From: Metabacillus sp. B2-18 | Lineage (GTDB): Bacteria > Bacillota > Bacilli > Bacillales > Bacillaceae | Length of the DNA stretch: 64,000 nucleotides | Direction of reading: 5' to 3' | Assembly (NCBI RefSeq): GCF_021117275.1 | Contig: NZ_CP088245.1 | Span: 1,277,501-1,341,500 of the forward strand | Position numbers and translations under genes: made by a program | The notes under the pieces: model-generated | The model's database searches: none | The model's input: the letters and a program-made list of their open reading frames with translations, nothing else | Told to the model about the DNA's origin: nothing | Shown: piece by piece, positions 43,797 through 50,905 of the stretch | Numbering within the stretch: position 1 is the first letter of the stretch | Layout: the number at the start of each line of letters is the position of its first letter

Positions 43797-43837
43797 AAAA
43801 AAAGTCTTCAAATTTAAAATTGGAAGACTTTTTTTGT
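43797..43837. terminator. Bidirectional terminator between convergent genes
   Basis: AAAAAAGTCTTC and GAAGACTTTTTTT arms with an inner loop; A run before and T run after, so it serves both the DUF3231 gene and the minus-strand membrane protein. Confidence 0.9.
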
Positions 43838-43864
43838 GTGATTTTTTAAGTGAAATAAGTTTGT

Positions 43865-44347
43865 TTACTCAGAAGTAAAATTCAATTGACTTCTTCTGAA
43901 AATCTTTTCATAGAGTACTTGAAATCCATACATCAAAATGGATTTTACTAAAAATAAAAGAGAAAGTTGGAGCCTTGAAAGTTTTACAAGAGTTACGTAT
44001 CCAATTTTTTTAAACCAGGATATAGCTATGTAAGTAAAAATTGAGTCGATGATTATATTTATAAAAATATATAAGTTGAATTTTCCAAAAGTGTATTTAA
44101 AAACCCATAACGAGCCAATAAAGAAAGGTCCAATTATTAATGGTAGCTCAGCTAAAACATTAGGCTTTACCGAAAACGGAAACCACCACCATTTTTTCTT
44201 TTGTGCTAACGACCCTTCTGCTAACAGGTATAAGCACATAAATAGAGAACCTGGGAGAAATCGTTTCAATGTTTTTTTATTTAATAATGGTAAAGAAAGC
44301 CAAGGTAATATGGTCATTAAGGTGATGTACAGTCTAGTGTGCCGCAT
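43865..44347 (-). CDS. Small integral membrane protein (possibly CBO0543 family)
   Basis: 160 aa with four or five hydrophobic segments: residues about 5-20, 33-43, 67-85, 92-112 and 130-145. A basic, Trp-rich loop KKKWWWFPFS lies near 50. The general look recalls the CBO0543-type membrane proteins of Bacilli and Clostridia, but the identification is weak. AAAGGATG precedes the ATG at 44347. No functional inference is possible. Confidence 0.65.
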   Translation of the reverse strand: MRHTRLYITLMTILPWLSLPLLNKKTLKRFLPGSLFMCLYLLAEGSLAQKKKWWWFPFSVKPNVLAELPLIIGPFFIGSLWVFKYTFGKFNLYIFINIIIDSIFTYIAISWFKKIGYVTLVKLSRLQLSLLFLVKSILMYGFQVLYEKIFRRSQLNFTSE

Positions 44348-44481
44348 TTATAAACATCCTTTTCCCTATTCGTATATCATTATTTTTCCAAATTTAAATG
44401 AGATTATGTAAATATTTGAAGATCAAATCATTTCTTTCAATATTTTATCGTAAATATATACATAATAGGGGAGGGAGCAGT

Positions 44482-45309
44482 ATGAATGATAATTTGATAC
44501 CCGTGTGGGATGAACATTTGTTTTGGTTAGAAATTCTGCAAGATCATGCCTATTTTGTTAGAGATCATCTGTCTGTGAGTGAAGTTGAATATGTTCGTAC
44601 ATCTCAGCAGTATATTTATCTCTTTGGAGAACTTATTACCTTATTAAATTCAATTCCACGAAAAGGTCTTTATTATGATGAAGTAATGATTTCTTTTGCA
44701 AAAAGAGCATGGCCGGTGGTAAAAGGTTATTTTGAGTTTGAGGGGAACCTGCAATCACTTAGAATTGATAATAAAGTGAATTTAAATTTATCTCCAACTT
44801 ATTTGAATGGTACACTTGCTGAAAATCAGGAATATTTACGTATATTGACTTTCCTAGTACAAGGACAAGAACCTGTACCTCTTCCATTAGCAGATTTAAT
44901 GGATTTGTGGTTGGAAGATCAACTAGGACATGTACTTCTATTTGAAGATTTACTAGATCCGATAGAATTAATTGCAACTAAGCAGGCGGAAGCCTATATA
45001 AATAGGTATCAAGCATTTATTATACAAAATCGGCATTTAAAAGGCTATTTACGATTTAAGGAACCGAATTTTGCACGGCAAAGAGAATTTGCCAATGATG
45101 TAGGGCAAACGACGATTGAGATGAGTAAGTTTATTTATAGTATGATGATTAAATATAAGGAAAACAAACTTTTGAATAAAACAACACTTCGTTTTCTAGA
45201 ACATCATTTTCCAGAAACCTGTTATTTTATTAAAAAGTTAAGTTATTATGCACCAGGATTAAGTGACGAAGCTAGTAAATGCTCTCTTAAGAGACCATCT
45301 TATTCATAA
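44482..45309 (+). CDS. DUF2935 protein, two helical repeats
   Basis: A 275-aa protein made of two ferritin-like helical modules (about 5-130 and 145-265). The first carries DEHLFWLEILQDHAYFVRDHL, the typical DUF2935 opening with E and H residues that may bind metal. GGGAGGGAGCAGT immediately upstream fixes ATG 44482. The family is found in spore-forming Firmicutes and has no established function. Confidence 0.82.
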   Translation: MNDNLIPVWDEHLFWLEILQDHAYFVRDHLSVSEVEYVRTSQQYIYLFGELITLLNSIPRKGLYYDEVMISFAKRAWPVVKGYFEFEGNLQSLRIDNKVNLNLSPTYLNGTLAENQEYLRILTFLVQGQEPVPLPLADLMDLWLEDQLGHVLLFEDLLDPIELIATKQAEAYINRYQAFIIQNRHLKGYLRFKEPNFARQREFANDVGQTTIEMSKFIYSMMIKYKENKLLNKTTLRFLEHHFPETCYFIKKLSYYAPGLSDEASKCSLKRPSYS

Positions 45310-45317
45310 AAGGACAA

Positions 45318-45350
45318 GAAAGGTACGTTGCAGACAACGTACCTTTCTAT
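45318..45350 (+). terminator. Terminator after the DUF2935 gene
   Basis: GAAAGGTACGTTG / CAACGTACCTTTC, a 13-bp perfect stem with a CAGA loop; the T tail is short. Confidence 0.75.
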
Positions 45351-45397
45351 TGTACAATCATTGACAAGAAAAAAGTAAATCAGTAAACATTATGAAT

Positions 45398-45451
45398 TTG
45401 ACATATAACCATTTAGTGTTATATTATTCAAATGACACCAAATGGTTATAT
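45398..45451 (+). promoter_or_regulatory. Promoter and operator of the SRPBCC-ArsR operon
   Basis: TTGACA (45398-45403), 18 bases, TATTAT (45422-45427). Two perfect inverted 12-bp arms, ATATAACCATTT (45403-45414) and AAATGGTTATAT (45440-45451), flank the -10 box on both sides. The ArsR-family product of the second gene is the obvious candidate to bind there. Confidence 0.75.
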
Positions 45452-45474
45452 TTAATAATAAAGGAGAAAATGAT

Positions 45475-45894
45475 ATGGAAATGTTACAAGATATAAAGAA
45501 AACAATTACTTTTGAAGCACCTATTCAAAAGGTATGGAACCAAGTATCTACAGCAAAAGGTATTGAAGCTTGGTTTATGCCTAATGATTTTGAACCGATT
45601 GTTGGTCACGAGTTTCATATTCAATCCCCATTTGGACCTTCTCCTTGCAAAGTTTTAGAGGTAGATGAGCCGAATAAGATTTCTTTTTCATGGGATACAG
45701 ATGGATGGTTTGTAACATTTAGCTTAAAAGATTTAGGTGATAATAAAACAGAATTCACACTCATTCATGGTGGGTGGAAAGCTGATGATGACGTTATTTC
45801 AAAAGCAAATGAAAAGAGTTCAGTTATTCGTGATCGGATGGACAATGGTTGGACAGGCATTGTTCATAATCTTAAAAAGGTTGTTGAGGGATAA
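45475..45894 (+). CDS. SRPBCC/AHSA1-domain protein
   Basis: A 139-aa START-like domain protein with [32 protein letters not shown] at the start and [24 protein letters not shown] near residue 82, typical of activator-of-Hsp90-ATPase-homologue-1-like proteins. These bind small hydrophobic ligands in a cavity. AAGGAG at 45461-45466 sets ATG 45475. The next gene, an ArsR regulator, starts immediately after its stop, an arrangement common for this family. Confidence 0.9.
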   Translation: MEMLQDIKKTITFEAPIQKVWNQVSTAKGIEAWFMPNDFEPIVGHEFHIQSPFGPSPCKVLEVDEPNKISFSWDTDGWFVTFSLKDLGDNKTEFTLIHGGWKADDDVISKANEKSSVIRDRMDNGWTGIVHNLKKVVEG

Positions 45895-46260
45895 GTGGCA
45901 GCTGCAGTAAAGTATGATGTTTTTCAAGCAATAGCCGATCCAACTCGTAGAGATGTTTTGAGATTACTGACACACAATGATATGGCTATCTCAGAAATCT
46001 CCTCTCATTTTCCTGTTAGTAGAACAGCAATTGTAAAACACCTTCATGTTCTTTCAGAAGCAAAATTAGTTAGTTCAAGAAAAGTAGGGAGAGAAAAGCT
46101 ATACTCACTACAGCCAGAATCATTAGCAGAATTAAAAGACTGGCTTTTTTACTTTGAACAGTTTTGGACAAATAAGCTGTCTATGCTTAAATCTGTAGTG
46201 GAAAATGGTGAGAATGTTACTTTAGGAGATGTAATGTTGAAAAAAGATAGTAAAGAGTAA
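45895..46260 (+). CDS. ArsR-family regulator paired with the SRPBCC protein
   Basis: A 121-aa winged-helix repressor: AIADPTRRDVLRLLTHNDMAISEISSHFPVSRTAIVKHLHVLSEAKLVSSRKVGREKLYSL. No metal-binding cysteine motif is present, so it is probably a non-metal ArsR member. The GTG start at 45895 directly follows the stop of the previous gene, giving tight coupling. It likely autoregulates through the inverted repeat at 45403-45451. Confidence 0.9.
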   Translation: MAAAVKYDVFQAIADPTRRDVLRLLTHNDMAISEISSHFPVSRTAIVKHLHVLSEAKLVSSRKVGREKLYSLQPESLAELKDWLFYFEQFWTNKLSMLKSVVENGENVTLGDVMLKKDSKE

Positions 46261-46266
46261 GTAGAA

Positions 46267-46296
46267 AAGAGCTAGTACAAATTTGTACTAGCTCTT
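46267..46296. terminator. Bidirectional terminator, 30-bp perfect palindrome
   Basis: The 15-bp arm AAGAGCTAGTACAAA is followed immediately by its exact reverse complement, with T- and A-rich flanks, between the convergent arsR-like and guaC genes. Confidence 0.85.
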
Positions 46297-46303
46297 CTTT
46301 GTA

Positions 46304-47287
46304 TTAATAAACTTTATCACCATTAAAAATGGAGTTCTTGACAACAACATAATCCACGTGACGAATAGCGTCTAAGCTAGTACCGCCAGCATATGAGATG
46401 GAGGATTGAAGGTCTTGTTCCATTTCAGTTAATGTATCTTGTAGTGCACCTTTGTGTTCTACATACATTTTTTTTCCTTCAACATTTTTCTTTTCACCTT
46501 TTTGATATTCAGATGCTGAACCAAAATACTCTTTGAAAAGCTTTCCGTCTTTTTCTATTGTTTGGCCTGGAGATTCTTCATGACCAGCAAATAGAGAACC
46601 TATCATCACCATAGTTGCACCGAATCTAACTGATTTTGCGATGTCACCGTGTGTACGAATACCACCGTCAGCAATAATGGGTTTACTTGCTGCTTTAGCA
46701 CACCAGCGAAGTGCTGCTAATTGCCAGCCACCAGTTCCGAATCCTGTTTTGATTTTTGTAATACAAACTTTTCCAGGTCCAATTCCAACTTTAGTAGCAT
46801 CAGCACCTGCATTCTCTAATTCTCTAACCGCTTCAGGAGTACCAACATTACCAGCAATAACAAAGCTTTGTGGTAAATACTCTTTAATATGTTTGATCAT
46901 TTTGATTACCGCGTTAGAATGACCATGGGCAATATCGATTGTAATAAATTCTGGTACAAGCTTTTCTTCAGCTAATTGTTGAACGAAATCATACTCTTCT
47001 TCTTTCACTCCAACACTAATTGAAGCTATTAACCCACGTGCATGCATATCTTTAATAAAATCTTGGCGTTTCTCTGGCTCAAAACGGTGCATCACATAAA
47101 AATATCCATTTTCAGCTAAGTAAACAGCAATTTTTTCATCGATAATTGTTTGCATATTTGCAGGTACAACAGGTAATTTAAATTTATGCCCGCCTAATGA
47201 TACAGTCGTATCACACTCAGAACGGCTATTAACCACACATTTTGCAGGAATTAGTTGGATATCTTCATAGTCAAATACGTTTTCCAT
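46304..47287 (-). CDS. guaC: GMP reductase
   Basis: Converts GMP to IMP with NADPH, linking guanine nucleotides back to adenine nucleotide synthesis. 327 aa TIM barrel of the IMPDH/GMPR family: [23 protein letters not shown] at the start, GPGKVCITK with the catalytic Cys near residue 175, [25 protein letters not shown] near 205 and [19 protein letters not shown] near the end. No CBS domains, as expected for GMPR rather than IMPDH. Single gene on the minus strand. Confidence 0.95.
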   Translation of the reverse strand: MENVFDYEDIQLIPAKCVVNSRSECDTTVSLGGHKFKLPVVPANMQTIIDEKIAVYLAENGYFYVMHRFEPEKRQDFIKDMHARGLIASISVGVKEEEYDFVQQLAEEKLVPEFITIDIAHGHSNAVIKMIKHIKEYLPQSFVIAGNVGTPEAVRELENAGADATKVGIGPGKVCITKIKTGFGTGGWQLAALRWCAKAASKPIIADGGIRTHGDIAKSVRFGATMVMIGSLFAGHEESPGQTIEKDGKLFKEYFGSASEYQKGEKKNVEGKKMYVEHKGALQDTLTEMEQDLQSSISYAGGTSLDAIRHVDYVVVKNSIFNGDKVY

Positions 47288-47451
47288 TGTATAACACCCC
47301 TAAATACGAATATTAAAAGTTTTTGATAATATAATTGTTCGTCCCTTAGGTAATTTACATCATTTTTGAAGGGTTGTCAAAGACTTTTTAAAGCATTTTC
47401 ATTAAATTCAGGTAATTTTATATAAAATTGGCTGTCATAAATATGAAAATA

Positions 47452-47494
47452 ATAAAACCTCACAAACTTCAATACTTTGTTTGTGAGGTTTTAT
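47452..47494 (-). terminator. Terminator after the minus-strand hypothetical gene
   Basis: ATAAAACCTCACAAAC / GTTTGTGAGGTTTTAT perfect 16-bp arms with an 11-base loop, 35 bases past the end of the gene at 47529. Confidence 0.8.
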
Positions 47495-47528
47495 CGCCTA
47501 AGTTTCAAAAAGGAAGAACTTACATTTA

Positions 47529-47975
47529 CTATAAAGTTGTTTTACTCATATACATCACGTACGTAGATCGATCTTCATCTATCTCCGCAGAAATCTTTTC
47601 ATACTCTTCATTTTGAATCCATAAATAATCATTTCCAAGAAGTGATAATGCTTCTTCATGGGAATATAAATCATATGTAAAGATGAGAGGTGACTCACTA
47701 AACTCTTTGAAGTCCCTGACTTCAAGTGTAACATGTGAATAGCGATCAGCTTGATCAAAAACATATTCATCAGTGTCTTCTTCCACATAAATGACATAAT
47801 ATTCTTCTTCAAGGCTTGAGGAGGTTTTTTGATAAACCTTTTTTCCTTTAATAAAAAAATCACATAAACGACGACAGTAGATTTCGTATGGATCAGCAAA
47901 CTCATAATGATATAAAGCTGGATATCCATTGCGTTCATCATTTAGCCGATATTCCAATTTATAACTTTTTTTCAT
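47529..47975 (-). CDS. Hypothetical acidic protein, no recognised family
   Basis: 148 aa, beginning MKKSYKLEYRLNDERNGYPALYHYEF. No signal peptide or membrane segment. It is acidic and rich in Tyr and Glu, with mixed alpha/beta character. A good ribosome site (TTGGAGGTAAAT) is placed directly before the ATG at 47975, and its own terminator follows, so it is a real gene. I do not recognise the family. Confidence 0.7.
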   Translation of the reverse strand: MKKSYKLEYRLNDERNGYPALYHYEFADPYEIYCRRLCDFFIKGKKVYQKTSSSLEEEYYVIYVEEDTDEYVFDQADRYSHVTLEVRDFKEFSESPLIFTYDLYSHEEALSLLGNDYLWIQNEEYEKISAEIDEDRSTYVMYMSKTTL

Positions 47976-48101
47976 ATTTACCTCCAAATTTGTGATTGTT
48001 TTTACTATACTATAAAAGGGTAGTTCATGACGGGGGAATTTTCCGGAATCTTGTCAAAAATATTGGTACAATTCTTATGCTTTTTAAGGAGGGGTGTTTT
48101 C

Positions 48102-48431
48102 TTGAGCAAAACAAGTAAGCTATTAACTGGTATTATTTCCGCTTCGATGATTACGGCAGCAGGCTGTGGGAATAATCAATCATTACCGCCTGTCCCAGAA
48201 GATTCAGAATGTGGCGATTGGGAGTGGGAAGCGGATGAAGGTGTCTGGGAATGTGATGACGACTATTCTTCACATTACGGACACTATTATTATGGGGGTA
48301 AATATTATTCTACGAAAAGCAACCTTAAATCAAGCTCTGCTTATAAAAGCTATCAGTCTAGCAGTTCATTTAAAGGAGGGGGCTCTAGCTCGGGCTTTGG
48401 AAAGGGATCTAGTGGAGGATTTGGTGGGTAA
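48102..48431 (+). CDS. Small lipoprotein with Gly/Ser-rich tail (YgiB/YjfM-like position)
   Basis: About 109 aa. A TTG start at 48102 lies eleven bases after AAGGAGGGG. A signal peptide ends in the lipobox ITAAGC (Cys22). The mature part has an acidic, Trp-containing segment (CGDWEWEADEGVWECDDD) and then a Tyr/Ser/Gly-rich tail ending GFGKGSSGGFGG. Its stop overlaps the start of the glutathionylspermidine-synthase-like gene (TAATG). In enterobacteria the lipoproteins YgiB/YjfM precede the same type of ligase (YgiC/YjfC), so this is probably the functional counterpart. Confidence 0.75.
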   Translation: MSKTSKLLTGIISASMITAAGCGNNQSLPPVPEDSECGDWEWEADEGVWECDDDYSSHYGHYYYGGKYYSTKSNLKSSSAYKSYQSSSSFKGGGSSSGFGKGSSGGFGG

Positions 48432-49692
48432 TGTCTCAACCATTTAATCTAACAGAACATCAAAACAACCGAAAAAGAATGTATCAAAAACTAGATTCCT
48501 TCTGGCATGACCTTTATGAAAGTGAATATGCATTATATGATATAGCCCTTATGACAAGTGAAGAAATCGAGGAAATACGCCTAGCCACAAATCGCATTGG
48601 CCATATTTTTTTAAAAATGGGGAATCTACTTAGAAGGTCTCCTGATGAATCTTTGCTTCAGCTGGATATTCCAAAGAATATGCTTCCGTTCATCCGACAT
48701 CGTGCTCTGCCAATTGACACAGTAATATCCAGGGTCGACTTAGTTAAAACAAGTGAAGGTTTAAAGGTACTTGAGTTAAATAGCGATACACCAACATTTG
48801 AAAAAGAAGTCTATGATGTGAATAGCTTTTTATGCCAAGAATTTGGGGTTGATGATCCAAATGAGGGGTTGTCCGAAAAGCTTGGAAGTGAAATGAGAAA
48901 AGCGATAGCTGAAGCTCTACATCGCAGCAAACATAATGAATCTCCATATATTGTTTTTACCTCCCATGAAGAACATGAGGAAGATAAGTTCACAACGATC
49001 TTTCTAAAAGATCGGGCTAATGTAGGAGCAAATTATGTTCCATTACATAAATTAAGGATTCAAGAGGGTGAAGGGCTATATGATGACGAAGGAAACAGAA
49101 TCGATGTATTGTATCGTCAAACCTACCCGTTGGAGCATTTAATTGAAGATGTGAGTGAAGGGTCAGGAGATCCGATTGGTGAGCAATTACTTCAACTTGT
49201 TTGTTCCAATAAGTTAATTATGTTAAATCCGATTTCGGCATTTCTCCTTCAATCAAAAGCAGTTCAGGCTGCTATTTGGGGGATGAAGGAGCTTGATTCT
49301 CCTTATTTTACAGAAACAGAAAAACAATGGATTTCTCAATATTTTTTACCAACATACCTTGAGGAAGATATTTTTATTGAAAATGGATTGAAATATGTAA
49401 AAAAACCTAGTTTTGGTAGAGAAGGAGATACGGTTTCTGTGTTCCAAGGCACTGAAAAACTATTTGAGGACAAACATAAATCGTATGAGAAATCACTACC
49501 AGTTTATCAAAAATATGTGGACCTTCCCTCTCAAAAAATCAAACGATGAATGGTATTCTTGAAGGAAAAGTATTAATAGGAAGTTTTCTTATTAACGGAA
49601 AAGCAAGTGGAATAGGACTAAGAGCAGGCAAGCAAATTACAGACAATAATGCCTACTTTTTACCTTTAGGAATTAAAAAAGGAAGGGAATGA
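48431..49692 (+). pseudogene. Glutathionylspermidine-synthase-like ATP-grasp ligase, frameshifted near the end
   Basis: The first frame (48431-49549, 372 aa) encodes an ATP-grasp ligase of the GSP synthase/YgiC type: LDSFWHDLYESEYALYDIALMT; LKVLELNSDTPTF near residue 115; RQTYPLEHL; and KKPSFGREGDTVSVF near 318. It stops at 49547-49549. The family's final strand-rich tail continues in the -1 frame (LEGKVLIGSFLINGKASGIG ... ITDNNAYFLPLG) up to 49692. Adding one A to the A6 run at 49533-49538 would join them into about 421 aa. The rest is well conserved, so a sequencing error or a very recent mutation is likely. It lies between a lipoprotein gene and a DUF350 gene. Confidence 0.75.
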
Positions 49693-49696
49693 GAAG

Positions 49697-50101
49697 ATGA
49701 CATTTTTAGATTTATTTTTATCAACGGTTTCTTATATTGGATTGGCGATTGTTTTGTTGATTATTGGTATTATTTTGTTTGAAGTAACAACAAAGAACAA
49801 AGAATTTGAACTAATTAAAAACGGGAATAAAGCAGCTGTTTATGCGTTTGGTGGTAGAATTTTAGGGCTTGCGATTGTTCTTTATTCATCAATCTCTAAT
49901 TCTGTCAATATTTTTGATATGGTGATTTGGGGAAGCATTGCGATTGTCATGCAAATTATTATTTTCTATTTAGCAGAGCTATTAACTCCTAAGTTTAATA
50001 TTACAAAAGCAATTGATGATGATAACCAAGCGGTTGGATTATTTTTATTATTTTTGTCGATATCAATCGGACTTATTATTGCAGCATCATTAACATATTA
50101 A
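49697..50101 (+). CDS. DUF350 membrane protein (YjfL-like)
   Basis: 134 aa with four hydrophobic helices (about 10-30, 48-68, 75-95 and 108-130), the short DUF350/UPF0719 pattern. It starts five bases after the end of the repaired ligase frame, so the three genes (lipoprotein, ligase, DUF350) form one operon. The enterobacterial yjf cluster combines the same three families. Function unknown; an envelope or ion-channel role has been suggested for the wider group. Confidence 0.85.
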   Translation: MTFLDLFLSTVSYIGLAIVLLIIGIILFEVTTKNKEFELIKNGNKAAVYAFGGRILGLAIVLYSSISNSVNIFDMVIWGSIAIVMQIIIFYLAELLTPKFNITKAIDDDNQAVGLFLLFLSISIGLIIAASLTY

Positions 50102-50102
50102 T

Positions 50103-50596
50103 AGAAAAAAGCGGGGGAACTAAGGTTTTATAGGTTCGGTTTTAAAATGCAAATTAGAAATAGCCATACTTTCGAACGGTAATTCGCACTTAAATTAACA
50201 GATCATTTGATTAGCAAAAATGCTTGGAACATTGTGTCTCCAAGCATTTTTTACATTATTTTGCACTCTATAGTTGAATTTTTACTAAATTTTAAAAAAT
50301 AAACGGAAAAATTCCGTTTAAATTGAGAAATATCAACATTCCCCACAGAATAAGGGGAATTTATCCGCTTATATGAACGTAATCTTTTGATTTAGTTATG
50401 AATAGAGAAGTTAACCGGAATATATCCGCTTATATCGGCTATTTAAGCACCTACTATATACCTTAAGTGGAATTTCTCCGCCTATCAAATCCTATACCCT
50501 CAAGAAAACCTCAACAATGGGCTGCTAATTAAGTATTGTACTCGAAAACCGAACTACTTAAACTAAGGTTTTTACCGCTTTTTTCTTGTTGTTTTG
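50103..50596. repeat. Composite non-coding repeat element, copy 2, with terminal inverted repeats
   Basis: AGAAAAAAGCGG (50103-50114) is inverted as CCGCTTTTTTCT (50585-50596); inside these, GTTCGGTTTT (50134-50143) is inverted as AAAACCGAAC (50545-50554). Between them lie the hairpin ATGCTTGGA/TCCAAGCAT (50220-50247) with a T run, and four palindromic iterons of the CGGAAnnnTCCGCTTAT type at 50299-50323, 50349-50374, 50411-50435 and 50462-50485, then GGGCTGCTAATT (50519-50530). Order and motifs match 2330-2870. No open reading frame of interest. Confidence 0.75.
50220..50252 (+). terminator. Terminator hairpin within composite repeat copy 2
   Basis: ATGCTTGGA / TCCAAGCAT stem, 10-base loop, six T. 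It shares its stem with the hairpin at 2455-2483 and would terminate the lipoprotein-ligase-DUF350 operon. Confidence 0.8.
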
Positions 50597-50801
50597 CAAA
50601 TGTCCTAAACTGACACTTTATTGTCAAAAAAATACCCTAATAAAACCAAGCCCCAAAGCGTATTGTTATGTGAAGGGATTGTTTTTTTATTCGTATTAGG
50701 AAGCGAAGTTAGGATAAGTGTTTTACTATAAAAGATAGAGGGAAAGGTACAAGAGTAGTTTCGCTCTTTTACAACATTTTCTGTTAAAATAAACCAATAA
50801 G

Positions 50802-50818
50802 CCTCATTAATAATGAGG
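50802..50818 (+). promoter_or_regulatory. 17-bp palindrome upstream of the GTPase gene
   Basis: CCTCATTA-A-TAATGAGG is perfectly symmetric and lies about 90 bases before the start codon of the GTPase gene, in an otherwise featureless AT-rich stretch (50597-50905). Possible operator. Confidence 0.4.
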
Positions 50819-50905
50819 TTAATACTCGTATACATTTTTCTAATCTTTTCGAATTTATACGAATTCTACTTCAGTTTAAATTTAAAAGGATTGCAGGAGG
50901 AAAAT

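Noticed and set aside
49530..49549. Programmed -1 ribosomal frameshifting in the ligase gene
   Set aside because: The zero-frame codons CAA AAA do not form a classical X-XXY-YYZ slippery heptamer allowing both tRNAs to re-pair, and no clear downstream stimulator was seen; a one-base indel is simpler.
50605..50835. 76-aa minus-strand open frame upstream of the GTPase gene
   Set aside because: No ribosome site or recognisable domain; it lies over the promoter region of the plus-strand gene.
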